Source: Pomphorhynchus laevis (taxonomy: Eukaryota > Acanthocephala > Palaeacanthocephala > Echinorhynchida > Pomphorhynchidae). From it: a stretch of DNA of 64,000 nt. The notes under the pieces are model-generated. The model made no database searches, was not told where the DNA came from, and saw only the letters and a program-made list of their open reading frames with translations. A program made the position numbers and the translations under genes. The stretch spans positions 62,001 to 126,000 of the forward strand of contig WNNJ02000619.1 of NCBI GenBank assembly GCA_012934845.2. Direction: 5' to 3'. Shown here piece by piece: positions 22,372-34,174 of this stretch (its first letter is position 1; every line of letters begins with the position of its first letter).

Positions 22372-22640
22372 TATTTAAATCTGATCAGATAACTGAGTAT
22401 ATGTATTTTATACATAAATTAAAAATAAAGATAAATATTAAATAAATATATAAGATTTTATACAATTTATATTTAAATCAAGTTAAAATAAAAAATTGAA
22501 ATTTAGAATAAAAGTCATTTTTAAATGACTTTAAATAAATAACAGACGATGTATAAGAATAAGAATTAGAGGTCATCAGAAGGAACTGCTATGCTAACAG
22601 GTTTTGGTCCATATTCCTCGAACCAATTTAGCAGCGGTTA
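22372..22640 (-). mobile_element. PLE 3' fragment, 5'-truncated
   Basis: 3' terminus (agataactgagtatatgta), AT tail, and the block aggtcatcagaaggaactgc to ttagcagcgg, where homology stops. The flank from 22640 is unrelated, so this copy never had more than about 270 bp here. Confidence 0.75.
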
Positions 22641-23711
22641 ATTTAAAAAATCAAAATAAGTATCATTTATCAAACTTACATTATAAAATGAAATCGTACC
22701 ATTTTGTCGAGAAAAATGTACATTAAACTGCATTAACGACTGCATTTTCTCAACATATTGAGCAAAATAAAATAGCTTAAAGTCGAGACAATTTTGTACA
22801 ATAAAACAAATGTAAGAGTTACTAAGACGTATGTGTGTGAGTGGACATAATTGTGGTTTATAATTGGGAGGAGTGATAATTAAATAAAAATAATAAAAAT
22901 TCATATCGTAGTTGAGTTAAAAATTCATATCATGTCGGGTGATACTGAAACGGTTTAAATTCTAATACAAATTATTGTATTGTCTTCCTATCAAACAGGA
23001 AGATGTCATCTTTGCGGTAGACAATTTACAATTTTGCTTCTAGTATTGTCATAAAGGCTCTGCATTTAAATTATCCATTAGTTTAAAGAAATCTTGAAAA
23101 GGTATTTATTTTTATTAACAATCTTTGGCAAAGGCTATAGTACGACTTTAGTTAATGCTACAACCTTGGTTTCGTCTAGCGTTGTAGCATTTCAGAAATA
23201 TTGATAATAACTAGCCTGTTTAATCGCCGGTGTGGACAATCGCTGTAATAAATCGATAATATAATGATTTATTTAAGCCAAAATAAGATACCGAATTCTG
23301 TGAAAATTAAAAAATTCTGTGATTAAACTAAAATCATAGGATTATAATAAATCCTAAATTCTAAATCACAGAATCATTTATAATTTAGTAATTTATAAGT
23401 TTAATCTTATAATTTTTAATTCAAATGTGAAAATTTATTTTTTTTATTTCGTATTAAAATTTTATAAATTTTATCGTTATGAATTCATTTTTATCACAGG
23501 AGACAAAAATAATGTACCGAATAATATACAGTGTGTTCAATAATATGGAAAATCCTAGGCTTAATATCAATCCAATGTCAAGATCCATTAGTAAAACAAA
23601 GATAAAACTAGCTAGCCATACAGCCTAAAACCGAATTTAAAAGGTCAAAAAAATCTTACGACTATCTTATAAAATAGAGAGTCTCTGTAAACTCTCTCTT
23701 ATAAATCTTAC

Positions 23712-23807
23712 GCCTTCCATAAAGTCAATTGACCAATAAGTTTTTAATTCCTTTATTCGTCGCATACTTCCAAATATATTGTACATGACGATACCGGAAA
23801 GAATTGA
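23712..23807 (-). CDS. SLC26: SLC26 exon 10: membrane domain, late helix and loop
   Basis: Thirty-two codons from acceptor atttcaattaag to donor gtaaga: SILSGIVMYNIFGSMRRIKE then LKTYWSIDFMEG. Fits 'AVLAxIVxVALxGxFxQxxDLxRxWxxSKxD' of SLC26 proteins. Phase 0 both sides. The acceptor is weak in pyrimidines, but phase and similarity agree. Confidence 0.85.
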
Positions 23808-24329
23808 CTTAATTGAAATAATCTTGGATTAGTGAAGTGTAAAAATGACTAGGCTAAAATCTGATTGATTTATACGGAAATGAAATAATAGAAGAAAATT
23901 TAATCAGGTACTTATTTTATCATTTTGTTTTGGATCTAGCTTTCGCAGATAAAAATAAAATTAAAATCAAAATCAAATTAATTATATCAAATTAATGTAT
24001 TAAAGATTTTGATCAAATTAAATCAAAATCCTTAATACACGTTTACTACACTAAAAATGTTAAAAATTTGAATCTTTATGTTTCTTACTAAAAAGGAAAA
24101 ACATTGGAGAGGTTTTTTATAAAATATTGCAAAAGGTTTTAAAAATATTAAAAAATATTAAAAATATTTAAAATATTAAAATATTAAATAATATTTTTTA
24201 TTAATATTTTTGACTTAATTAATATTAACAATAATTAATATAAATTAATATAATTAATTTAATTATATATTTAATTAATTAAATTTATTTAAAATTTAAA
24301 AAATCTTGGTCAAGTGCAAAACAATTATT

Positions 24330-26140
24330 ATTTAATGTCCATATCCAGATATGAACATTAAATTAACATCAATTAAAACTACTTTTATTCAATTAGTGGA
24401 CACATTTATCCATATAGCCTTATTCTTAACAAAACCAATATTGATGATAAAGAAGGTGTATATCTAGATATGAACATTAAATTAACATTAACTAAAACTA
24501 CTATTAATTTATATTGTAAAGATGACATATTTAAATTTACAAGAAACATATTTTTGCATGAGCATTCATGCATACCATATAATATAAAATATAATACATT
24601 AAATAATGAAATTTTAAGAATTGCAACAATTTGTAATGATATTGGCTTTCTTAAAAATCATTTAAATAATTTAATAGATACATATTTTAAACTAGGTTAC
24701 TATAAAAATAACATCAAGCAGAAAATAGTAAAATATATAAATCAACACAATAATATAAAGAATAAATTTAAACTCTTAAGTGGCAAATTTTTATGGATGG
24801 ATAATAAATAATATACTTTGTATTAGAATAAGATACTAGATAGTTTTATCAGAGGAAATACATCATTAACATGTATTTGGCCCCGCTGCTATGTTGGGTA
24901 GAGGAGTTAGGGGCCGAAACCTGATAGCATAGCAGTTCCTCCTGATGATCTCTAATTCTTATTCTGATACAACGTCTGTTATTTATTAGTCAATTCATAT
25001 AAATAAAGGAATTGTCATAATATGTAATGATATTGGCTTTGTTCAAAATCATTTAAATAATTTAATATATGCATATTTTAAACTGGGGTACTATAAAAAT
25101 AACATCAAGCAGAAAATAGTAAAATATATAAATCAACACAATAATATTAAAAAAATATTTAAACTCTTTAGCGGAATATTTTTATGAATGGATAATAAAT
25201 AATATACTTTGTATTATAATAAGGTACACTAGATAATCAAATTTCATCATAGGAAATACGTCATTGGCATGTGTTTGGCCCCGCTGATGTGTTGTGTCGA
25301 GGAATAATATATATAATATAAATATATATAATAAAATGTATTTTAATAAAATACATTAAATAATTAAATATAAAAATTGCTATAATATGCAATGATATTG
25401 ACTTCAAAATCATTTTAATACTATAATTATTTTGTATATATTCTGTCACAAAAATATAATATTTATCAATAAATACTATTGATAAATTTTTGAATTATTA
25501 ATAAATAATTAATATTATTAATAAATATACGTGTCGATTTATATAGCAAAAAGCGAACAATATATGCTATATATTATAAATATATATGAGTAATAAACAA
25601 TATTATAATAAGGTACACTAAATAATCAAATTTTATGAGATGAAATACGTCATTAGCATGTATCTGAACCTACTGTTGTCTTAGTTCGCGGAATAGGGGC
25701 CGAAGCCTGATAACAAAACAGTTCTTCCTAATTACCTTCTTAATTACGTCTGTTAAAACCATTAGCGGAAAATGTTTATGGACAGATAATAAATAATATA
25801 CTTTGTATTATAATAACATACTTGGTAATCAAATTTCAAATATGATCTAATTTGTTCCACTGACAAGTTATCATTGACAAGTGAACTTTGTTTTCTCGTT
25901 AAAATAACCTCTGTCAGAAAGGGTGAAACTATTTCACTATTTTTGAAACCTGATAGCATAGCAGTCCATCCTGATGACCTCTAATCTTTATTATGATACA
26001 ACGACTGTTATTTATTATTCAATTCATAAAAATTGACTATTATTTTAAATTTAAGTTTAAATTTTAATTTATATATATTAAGTAAAAAATTTAAATAAAA
26101 TTTACGTAGATTCAGTTATCTGATCTGATTTATATTCCCT
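24330..26140 (+). mobile_element. PLE: cluster of at least four 3'-end units
   Basis: Same-direction units: (i) 24330-25010 with 113 RT codons at 24470-24811 (DMNIKLTLTKTTINLY to FLWMDNK) and a complete structured 3' block; (ii) about 25011-25310; (iii) about 25590-25760; (iv) about 25765-26140, ending with the terminal motif acgtagattcagttatctga. Unit (i) is preceded by another partial C-terminal start (24340-24400), repeating the tandem arrangement seen at 11.1-12.1 kb. It is antisense to SLC26, in the intron between exons 9 and 10. Confidence 0.75.
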
Positions 26141-26231
26141 TTAAAAAACGAAATTAAACAGAACATTAATGTTCTCTTTAATTTGTTGTTTTGTTTAATT
26201 TGTTAAAATTTTAAATTGTAATGTAACTTAC

Positions 26232-26309
26232 CAATGGAATAACTCCAAGGAACTGTATAATTGTGTACATTATTACAAGCAAAATAATTGACGACACTAT
26301 AGCACTGAT
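26232..26309 (-). CDS. SLC26: SLC26 exon 9: membrane helix
   Basis: Twenty-six codons: ISAIVSSIILLVIMYTIIQF LGVIPL, acceptor aattttatag, donor gtaagt. Family pattern 'QxSxIxSSxxLLxVLLxxGPxFxxLP'. Phase 0 both sides, joining KTQ of exon 8. Confidence 0.92.
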
Positions 26310-26712
26310 CTATAAAATTAAAATTGAATTATTAAAAATAATTGAAAACGATGTAAAAAAGTACGATTGAATGTTATGGTACGAAATAAAACGCATGATT
26401 TGTTCATCAATTGTATATTTTATTTATGATAGCGAAATTATGATAGCAGCTAGTGAAATTAAACCTTTTCATCCATAATTTTAAATTCGATAAATTGTCT
26501 AAATTTTGTTACTGGATATCAAAGCTTCATTATGCACTTCTTTCTAGTACCACAAAATATTTATTTGAACTTCTTAGTATTTTGTTAAACTCCTTAGTTT
26601 CAATTTATTTTATAAATTAGTCAATTCATCAAAATTGATTTTTACATAAAATCAATTTTTTGATATTTGTGTATTTTCATTTACATCTAAACTAAATAAA
26701 GATATAAAATAT

Positions 26713-27165
26713 ATGCTTCGTATATTAATGATATATATAAGAATTTCAAAAATATGTAATAATATTGGCTTTCTTCAAAATCATTTAAATAATTTAATAA
26801 ATACATATTTTAAACTAATTTATATCGTAAAGATGACATATTTAAATTTACAAGAAACATATTTTTGCATGAGCATTCATGCATACCATATAATAAAATA
26901 TAATACATTAAATAATGAAATTTTAAGAATTGCAACAATATGTAATGATATTGGCTTTCTTCAAAATCATTTAAATAATTTAATAGATACATATTTTAAA
27001 CTAGGTTACTATAAAAATAACATCAAGCAGAAAATAGTAAAATATATAAATCAACACAATAATATAAAGAATAAATTTAAAATCATTAGCGGAAAATTTT
27101 TATGGATGGATAATAAATAATATACTTTGTATTAGAATAAGATACTATATAATCAAATTTAATCT
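26713..27165 (+). mobile_element. PLE 3'-end units in tandem
   Basis: An open 135-codon frame fuses a short C-terminal piece (NNIGFLQNHLNNLINTYFKL) to a second, longer C-terminal unit (IFLHEHS-like region, NDIGFLQNHLNNLIDTYFKL, FLWMDNK). After the stop only a short tail remains. Antisense to SLC26. Confidence 0.7.
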
Positions 27166-27534
27166 TCTTAGTAAGCCCTACTTTTAATGCTCGACATAAT
27201 TGACAAAACTCTTCTTGTAAATTGTACACAGGAATACAGCACTGGCACATTGTGATTAACAAAATAATGTAAGAAGTATACTAATTTAGTTAAACTCGTT
27301 CTCTAACTTGTTCTCTTTACGCAAAAAACAAGACGTAAAATTCCTCTAAATTCCTCTAATTTATTTTATTATATAAAATAAATTAATTAAAATTATTAAT
27401 AAATTTATTAATAAATAAAAAAATAAATAAAATTAACTAATAAAATAAAATAAAATAATTATTATAAATTATTATAATTATTAATGATTTTTTTTTAATT
27501 TTTAATTGATTTTTTAAAAAAAAAACAAATACAG
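27166..27534. other. AT-rich intron spacer
   Basis: No gene recognised; the right part is simple ATAAA-rich sequence just before element A3, possibly its 3' A/T tail. Confidence 0.4.
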
Positions 27535-30344
27535 TTATACTATAAATTTTAGTTCATTGAGTTTGCAGGTCGATGTCGAGCAGAACGAGGACCGCGAATA
27601 CACATCGAAATTGAACGAGCCAACTGAATTCCAATCTTTGACCGTAGTTTTGTCAATTCTTCTGAGTAGGAATGATTGTTTTTTATTGCCATCTTCTGTG
27701 CAATTCTCTGAATTAATTGTGCAGATGATTTTACTGCTCCACCGAAACATGATAACACGATAGGTGCGAAATTCGCCCTCTCTATGGCAGTTACTCTCTC
27801 TTGATACTTAGCGAATTTACGTGTTTCGTGATATGTAAAAGCAGCCCCAGCGGATTTCGAAAGGTTGGACGGAGCGAAAACGTTAAAAACGCAAGTATCA
27901 AATAAAGTTCGCTCCGAACGACTTCCATAAAAACCACAGCAGGCGATATCCAAACGTGCATCATGAGCGCGAGATGTAGATATGCGCTCGAAATGAATAC
28001 TAGAATTTACTGGCAGTAGTGTTGGCTCTTTTTGCACATTATCACATATTTCTGTCAAGGTTTTAGAAAATATATCACGAATTGAATCATGTCTTATCGA
28101 TGGATGACCTCCGGTGGGACAGGTAAGTGAGTGAGCCAGAGAATTATGTTCACCGCAGGGGCAATGAGAGGGCGCGTCTAGTGGTAGTCTATGATATCGA
28201 GCTGCAAGTGCGTCACGAAATTCTACATTGCTAACTCAAGTCCAACGATCACTCGTAGGATATGTGGAGAGCCATGACGAGGCACCTTTGACTTGTAGAT
28301 GTTCCATAATACGTAACAAATTGTCACCAACATTAGCTACTCGATCTCTAAGCAATGACTTTTGAAGATTAATCTTTGAAGTGCCTATAAGGGCAATGCG
28401 TTTGGATTGTTCAGTCCTTAAGTCCACACCGTATGAGCCATTTAAATAAGGAGTGCATATATCTTTTGAGCTTTTAAACTCTTCTATCGCAGTAAAACGT
28501 GGGTCAGCAATACCTAGACCACCTAGTCTTATCGGAAGGGTAAATAACGGCCATAAATAATCGTCGTCAGGCAATTTCAAATTAAAAAGCTTATCAAAAC
28601 GCTTCTGAATGGTGTCATAGAGATCATCGAAACTACCAATTGAACAGTTTGTGGTTCTTTGCAAGTGAATCCATTTATGCTGAAGCGATCTGGTCATACT
28701 AGTATAGCTTATCTGCAAATCAAGAATACCCACGTCAGCAAGACGATTTACTAATGAGCAATAATTAGAGATCTTTTGTTCCGTAGTTTTATTTATATAA
28801 TCATCTGTTCCAATAGGAGCACCGAGTACTAATGTGCCATCGACAACAATGTCGATTCCCGTTTCATTAAAAAGTTTGCGGGTACTATCTGCATTTTCGG
28901 GACTAGTTAGTAGAACGCATTTGTTGCTGTTGACATGAAATCCGAAAGCACGGCCGTAGTCACACAAGAATTTGAAAGCCTTGTAAATTTGCACAGGTTC
29001 GCCGATTAAATTGCCATCATCCGCGTACCAGAATTGGTTGATGTTAGGAAACTCCTCAGTAATGTTCAACAATAATGGCAGGGTTGCTACGGCATAAGCT
29101 GGCATAGCAAGTACGTCACCTTGCGTAAATCCCTCTTATGATTTGATGAAACTATCACCAGTTGAAAAATTTGAAGGGTTATCGTAAAAATTGTGTAGTA
29201 TAGTAGACATAGAGGGACAAATGCGTGATATATTAGCGAGAGCTGCCTTTCGATTTATTCTGTTAAATGCATTATCTGCATCAACAGTGAGAAGAACTGC
29301 ATCAGGATCTTTTAACAGGCATTCGCGAACTGCGTGCGTGACGCACTCCACTCCAGCTCGTTGACCAGCGCACATTTGCAACCGTCCGCACACTTCTTGA
29401 ATATCATTGGAAATTATAGAAAGAATGGCTTTCGACATTATTCTCCTACTAACGTCGCCAATACCAATAGGCCTTATTCCCGATTTTTTGGATAAGGCTA
29501 TTAATCTGCTTGAAGCCAATACATTTATAACATTAGTAGGCATAAGCTCAGTAGCTAAAGATTTTGCGAACGTTGACAAAACTTTAGTCAATTCAGCAGA
29601 TTCGTGACCAAACTTAGTTAACATCTGTAGCCATGACTGTGCATCGATGCCGGAGGGACCTGCTCCACCTTTAACACGTTTAGCCATACGAATTATCAAT
29701 TCACTATCGATTGAATCAAAAATCACAGGGTGAAAATTTGGAACTGTGATTGGGAAAGACCAGTTAACAGCATGAGGAACTAATGTGCTCGGTACAGGAT
29801 GCTTGTCGAGTAATAATTCCCGAACAGTTTTAGAACCAATCACATCCTCTGGTTTCAAAGGAACGCCATCATAAGAATCGTTGTCTAGAAGATGCATTGC
29901 TGTGTTCAGTCTAGAGCTTTCAACCAATGAGACGAATTTTTTGCGCCAATCTCTTGACTTCGAAGGTTGAATTTTTAAGGCTTTCATATTTTGAAGGGCC
30001 GAGGCTTCAGCGTATAATCCAGCATAGTCATTATTGAACCACATGTCCAATCGTCGGGATAAAGTTGATTTCAATGATTTGGGAGATTGACGAGAAATAC
30101 GTTGAAGAATAAGATGTCCAAAGATGATGTACTTAGTAAAAGTTTCCGAATTAGTGAGAGAATCCCTGAATATGCGTGCAAGTTCTGATATAAATTGTTT
30201 GGACTCTGAACATTTTGGAAGTCGAAATAAGTTAGGTTTCCAATGTATGACGATCGAGAATATATCCTGTATAGACAATACATCGGACTCTTGACGAGTA
30301 TTCATTGTGTAATTTATATTTATTTGCAAGCACGTATTGACCAA
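27535..30344 (-). mobile_element. family A retroelement A3, nearly intact frame
   Basis: One continuous minus-strand frame from 30344 to 27549, about 930 codons, interrupted only by two in-frame stops. Order: IVIHWKPNLFRLPKCSESKQ (N-terminal helix region), GGAGPSGIDAQSWLQML (about 29650), SGIRPIGIGDVSRRIMSKAI, QMCAGQRAGVECVTHAV, LLTVDADNAFNRINRKAALA, EGFTQGDVLAM, FWYADDGNLIG (29030), GFHVNSNKCVLL, VLGAPIGTDDYI, LPIRLGGLGIADP, knuckle CPCGEHNSLAHSLTC (about 28140), then the tail ARLDIACCGF, TLFDTCVFNVFAPS, KFAKYQERVTAIER (27770-27970). The Cys-rich N-terminus is absent, so the copy is 5'-truncated. Family: an unclassified RT group; the tail resembles PD-(D/E)XK nucleases of R2-like retroelements (inference). 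Confidence 0.8.
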
Positions 30345-30346
30345 TC

Positions 30347-30520
30347 GTATTCTTTACCCGAATCGACATGATGGTCTACGATTCCGAGACCACCCAGTCT
30401 CGCTGGAAGGCTGAAAATTTGCCTAAGTGTTTCAGGTACGTTTGATATACCGGTTATTTTAGGGATCAAGCAGTGACGGATATGTTCCTCGAGTGCCAGG
30501 AGTTGCTCGGACCTGTATGT
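30347..30520 (-). mobile_element. family A-like fragment (thumb region)
   Basis: Minus translation reads YRSEQLLALEEHIRHCLIPK, then FSLPARLGGLGIVDHH. This is the region between RT palm and knuckle of a different member of the superfamily. It abuts the 5' end of A3, so A3 may have inserted into it. Confidence 0.6.
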
Positions 30521-30637
30521 ATTGGAATAATAATTATTATTAAAGGATATTTTTTCGTTCTGTAAGAATGTATTTACTTTAGATTGTAAATAGTTATTTG
30601 TTATGTATTGTGTTGTATTAAGTATGTATTTTTTTTG

Positions 30638-33403
30638 TTACTTTAGATCCACAAGGGAGGTACACAACGTGCCGCCGTCTTCATCATTCCATCGGATCGC
30701 TCGAGCATTGTTCGACGGATTCGGGCTATCTGTAGCTTGGAGATTAGATGTCTTTTTGGATATTGTATCAGCTTGATGGTTGTCTGCTGAGTATACGGGA
30801 TGCCCCTTGCTGGATCGGAAGCCCCTTATGCACAAAGAGGATGCACGGCATATGGCTATACTCAATCTTGTTTTGATTCGCTGTATGTGTTGGCTGTACG
30901 AAATCTGATCGTTGTTTATTGACTTGAGTTGTGCGATCCGCTGCAAGGCCGAAAGTGCACATTTTCCCAGACCTCCAGACGCAGATAGGATGAAGGGTAT
31001 AAACGATCCCCTTTCGATTTGGGTGATTCTTTCAGAGTATTTTGAGCTCTTCCGGGCTTCGTGGTATGCAAAAGCGTTTTCTGCCGACGCGGAGTAGGAA
31101 CCAGCATGGTTGTTAAAAACGGAAACGTCGAAGAACGTTCGCTGGAAGCGGTCTACTGATAGGCCCGTACAGATTACATCTAGTCTTGCGTTGGTGTCGC
31201 AGCAAGTTGATGCCCTTTCGAGACACGAGGGATCATTGACTGCAGTTAGTGTGGGTTCGGTTGCAACCCCATAACAGACCGAACTAAGCTCGTCAGCGAG
31301 GATGTCGCGAATGATATTGTGTCGCACGATCTGGAAGCCTCCACGTTTACAAGAGAGCACGTGACTAAGGCTTGTTTCTTCTTTGCAGATACACAGGGCG
31401 GGCATGTCTGGTGGTTCAAATCCATAGCGCGTTGCGATGCCATCTCGAAATTCACTCGCAGAAAGGTGGTGGTGGAGCTCTTCAGAAGCACCAGCAGTGA
31501 GCCAGTTTGAGGAGCCGGGGTACTTGGCATATTCAAGTGCACGTTTGGTAATTTCGGGAACAAAACGAAGAGCTTGGTTAAGTCGGAGTGTGAATGCATC
31601 TTTGCGCGTCTTGGCGATTTGAGCTGCATAGGTTTGCTGTAACGACTTTAATCCCTCGCCCTTGAGCCCAAATGAATAAGTGGAGCACATATGCTCCGAG
31701 GCTTCGAGATCAGACTTAAAGGTAAATATAGGATCCATAATGCCAATGCCACCCATTTTAATAGGACTTGTCAATATGCTGTTGATTGGATCAGGCAGAT
31801 CGTGTTTTGTAATTTGGGGCAGGATTTGATCGAGTAACATGCCGTGCAACGGATTAACGTTGGCAGCGGTGCAAGGCGTCGTTCTGAATAGAAAAGTCCA
31901 TTTCCATTGCAGTGATTTGATAAGTCCTGTATAACCAACATGCGGATCCGCTGAGCAGACATCTGCAAGTCGGGAAACCAAATTTACAGCCGAAGAAATC
32001 TTTCGAGCGACAAACTGTGATAAACAATCTTCAGTACCGATGGCGGAACCAAGGATGTTGACAAAGTCATTACGTATTGTAACGTACGGAAAGCTGTCAG
32101 AGATAAAACCGTGAGATCCGTCATGACGTTCTATATTATGTACCAAGATATTGGTTTTCGATGGATTTACGTAATAGCCATATTGAGGCCCGCGCGTAGT
32201 CAAGATATGCCAAGCTGTTTTTAACGACGATAAGGAACCGACGAAGTTTGCGTCATCGGCGTACCATCGTTGCAGAGTGTCTGGGCATTTCGACTGTATG
32301 AGCTTGATTAGTGGAATCGAGGACATGGCAAAAACGGCCATTGCGAAGGGGTCTCCTTGAGTTACCCCCTCTCTTGAATAAATCGATTCATCTTCGATGA
32401 CAAGCTGAGCGTCACCCGAATATATGTTGCGAAATGCGACGTTAAGAGCTGGGCAAATAAATTTCATATTTGCCAGAGCGACTCGACGATTCAGGCGGTT
32501 AAAAGCGTTGCTAGCATCGATACACATAAGAGCGTTTTCGGAATTTTCATGAAATCGTTTGCGTAGTGAGTGAATGGCAAATTCGATGCCATTTCGTTGG
32601 GCGGCACACAACTGCGTAGTTCCGGCGGCTTCTTGAAGGTCAGATTTTATATGACGCAGGATTGTCCGTGAAATAATGCGTCTATCCACGTTTGAAATAC
32701 CGATTGGACGTATACCACCGGATTTTTTCGGAATAGCGACCAGACGACCGGCAATGAATGCTTCCAAACAACCGGTGGGCATCCGCTCCGTTGCGATACA
32801 AATGGCCAAGGAAGCAAGACTCTCCGCTAGCTTTTGTGAATGCATTCCGAAAGCGGTCAGCATACGTCTCCATAAAATCGCGTCCATGCCGGATGGTCCA
32901 GCCGAACCAAAAGTCGATTTCGCCGATCTTTGGATATCTATCGCACAGATGGAAAGGAACATTGATGAGTGGTGAGGCAGGGCACTGGGAAGCCTTTCTT
33001 GAAGCAGGGCATCGGGATCCGCATTGGCAGGCTCAGGATGAAGGGCTTCTAGGTGTTGTTTTACGGTTTTGTCTCCGATCAGGACGTGAGGTGATAGACA
33101 ACCATTCGTTTCGTGGTCTTCAAGTAAATGAGTAGCCGCAGTAACGTACGGAAAGCTGTCAGAGATAAAACCGTGAGATCCGTCATGACGCTCTATATTA
33201 TGTACCAAGATATTGGTTTTCGATGGATTTACGTAATAGCCATATTGAGGCCCGCGCGTAGTCAAGATATGCCAAGCTGTTTTTAACGACGATAAGGAAC
33301 CGACGAAGTTTGCGTCATCGGCGTACCATCGTTGCAGAGTGTCTGGGCATTTCGACTGTATGAGCTTGATTAGTGGAATCGAGGACATGGCAAAAACGGC
33401 CAA
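30638..33403 (-). CDS. family A retroelement A4: open 921-codon frame with duplicated RT segment
   Basis: The longest open frame in the window. Residues 1-88 are an RT palm piece (RWYADDANFVGSLSSLKTAW, YYVNPSKTNILVH). Then comes the N-terminal region (LIGDKTVKQHLEALHP), FGSAGPSGMDAILWRRM, KSGGIRPIGISNVDRRIISR, QLCAAQRNGIEFAIHSLR, MCIDASNAFNRLNRRVALA, EGVTQGDPFAMAVFAMSSIP, a second RWYADDANFVGSLSSLKTAW, SPIKMGGIGIMDP, knuckle CICKEETSLSHVLSC, and tail ARLDVICTGLSVDRFQRTFF DVSVFN. The first 88 codons copy residues of the second palm with one base difference in about 265. All recognisable catalytic residues (YADD; R-x-D; FFDV) are present. The Cys-rich start and some 150 N-terminal residues are missing. 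GC content is near 50%, unlike the AT-rich host and PLEs. Confidence 0.8.
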   Translation of the reverse strand: MAVFAMSSIPLIKLIQSKCPDTLQRWYADDANFVGSLSSLKTAWHILTTRGPQYGYYVNPSKTNILVHNIERHDGSHGFISDSFPYVTAATHLLEDHETNGCLSPHVLIGDKTVKQHLEALHPEPANADPDALLQERLPSALPHHSSMFLSICAIDIQRSAKSTFGSAGPSGMDAILWRRMLTAFGMHSQKLAESLASLAICIATERMPTGCLEAFIAGRLVAIPKKSGGIRPIGISNVDRRIISRTILRHIKSDLQEAAGTTQLCAAQRNGIEFAIHSLRKRFHENSENALMCIDASNAFNRLNRRVALANMKFICPALNVAFRNIYSGDAQLVIEDESIYSREGVTQGDPFAMAVFAMSSIPLIKLIQSKCPDTLQRWYADDANFVGSLSSLKTAWHILTTRGPQYGYYVNPSKTNILVHNIERHDGSHGFISDSFPYVTIRNDFVNILGSAIGTEDCLSQFVARKISSAVNLVSRLADVCSADPHVGYTGLIKSLQWKWTFLFRTTPCTAANVNPLHGMLLDQILPQITKHDLPDPINSILTSPIKMGGIGIMDPIFTFKSDLEASEHMCSTYSFGLKGEGLKSLQQTYAAQIAKTRKDAFTLRLNQALRFVPEITKRALEYAKYPGSSNWLTAGASEELHHHLSASEFRDGIATRYGFEPPDMPALCICKEETSLSHVLSCKRGGFQIVRHNIIRDILADELSSVCYGVATEPTLTAVNDPSCLERASTCCDTNARLDVICTGLSVDRFQRTFFDVSVFNNHAGSYSASAENAFAYHEARKSSKYSERITQIERGSFIPFILSASGGLGKCALSALQRIAQLKSINNDQISYSQHIQRIKTRLSIAICRASSLCIRGFRSSKGHPVYSADNHQADTISKKTSNLQATDSPNPSNNARAIRWNDEDGGTLCTSLVDLK
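33139..33403 (-). repeat. 265-bp duplicated RT palm segment
   Basis: 33139-33403 matches 32078-32342 base for base except one position (gcgctctat versus gacgttctat context). Both lie in direct orientation and in the same reading frame. Confidence 0.93.
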
Positions 33404-33786
33404 TGTCCAATTAGTAATAATAATAATTTTTTTGTCGTGAGGTTGTCGTGAGGTTGTCGTGAGGTCGATCGGACAATAAATGCCGTAAGGAAAGTCTGTC
33501 TTCCCGGTACTTCCAGAAATGTAATTTGCTACGAGAGCAGCACAACAGAAGCTGCAGAATGTATGTTATTTTATTGTATGTTTATAAGAAACCAAAATTT
33601 TTTTAGGTCAAATAATTTATTAATAATAATAAAAATTATTATTTTTATTATATTGAATAAATAACGTATAATTTATCCAATTTCTTATTCTCCTAAAACA
33701 GAATAGATCGTTTTGCATAATTTCTAATCCAATCGATTTAAATTATCTAAATGTTTATTAAAATGAAAGACACCCTAAAATTTTAC
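33404..33786. other. SLC26 intron, no gene
   Basis: Contains a triplicated 11-bp unit (ttgtcgtgagg, about 33430-33463) directly beside element A4 and then AT-rich intron. Confidence 0.5.
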
Positions 33787-33900
33787 CTGCGTTTTTTGAA
33801 AATTTGCACAGGCTATAGCGGTACGCGAAAGTGACGAGCATGATGGAAGACATTTAAAAAAACTGCCGCCCATATTTGTAATCCCGTATGCTAACAGATC
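33787..33900 (-). CDS. SLC26: SLC26 exon 8: membrane domain, SFFxCxPxxxSLSR motif
   Basis: Thirty-eight codons between acceptor tttattttacag and donor gtaaaa: DLLAYGITNMGGSFFKCLPS CSSLSRTAIACANFQKTQ. SLC26 proteins have 'ELxALGLxNxxGSFFxCFPxxxSLSRSxVQxxxGGKTQ' here, a conserved helix-loop of the anion-binding core. Phase 0 both sides. Confidence 0.95.
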
Positions 33901-34026
33901 CTGTAAAATAAAGGAAACAATTTCAGTCCTAATAAAGATATAATCATGATTAGAGGAAAGCATACCGTAGCCAAAGTAATATTTTTCTCAGACTAGTAGC
34001 CTCTCTCATTAAAATTGTAAGTTTAC

Positions 34027-34174
34027 CTGATCTGTTGATACACTATAATGATATTTTTGTGCATATTGTAATATTACGGCAAAGTTTATAGTCATTATAA
34101 CAAATGCGATTGTAAAAGCATCAATGTAAATGTATTTTGACAAGGAGAGATTGGGAACAGTTGGTGGTATTAAT
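34027..34174 (-). CDS. SLC26: SLC26 exon 7: membrane domain
   Basis: 148 bases after acceptor atccgtag: one base completing a split codon, then LIPPTVPNLSLSKYIYIDAF, TIAFVIMTINFAVILQYAQK and YHYSVSTDQ; donor gtaaac. Family pattern 'G.P.P.LP......L...A...A.V.F...V..A...A.K..Y..D.NQE'. Confidence 0.93.

Noticed and set aside
22640-22910. Minus frame ending SFYN with a good donor (gtaagt), considered as SLC26 exon 11
   Set aside because: Phase at the donor is 0, whereas exon 12 needs two leftover bases; residues do not match the last SLC26 helices.
25762-25959. Minus 65-codon frame MLSGFKNSEIVSPFLTE...
   Set aside because: Overlaps a PLE 3' unit on the other strand and has no recognisable motif.
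27170-27290. Minus frame MCQCCIPVYNLQEEFCQLCR, considered as a zinc-binding domain or CxC PLE region
   Set aside because: Too short and isolated; neither continues into a known domain nor has splice borders.
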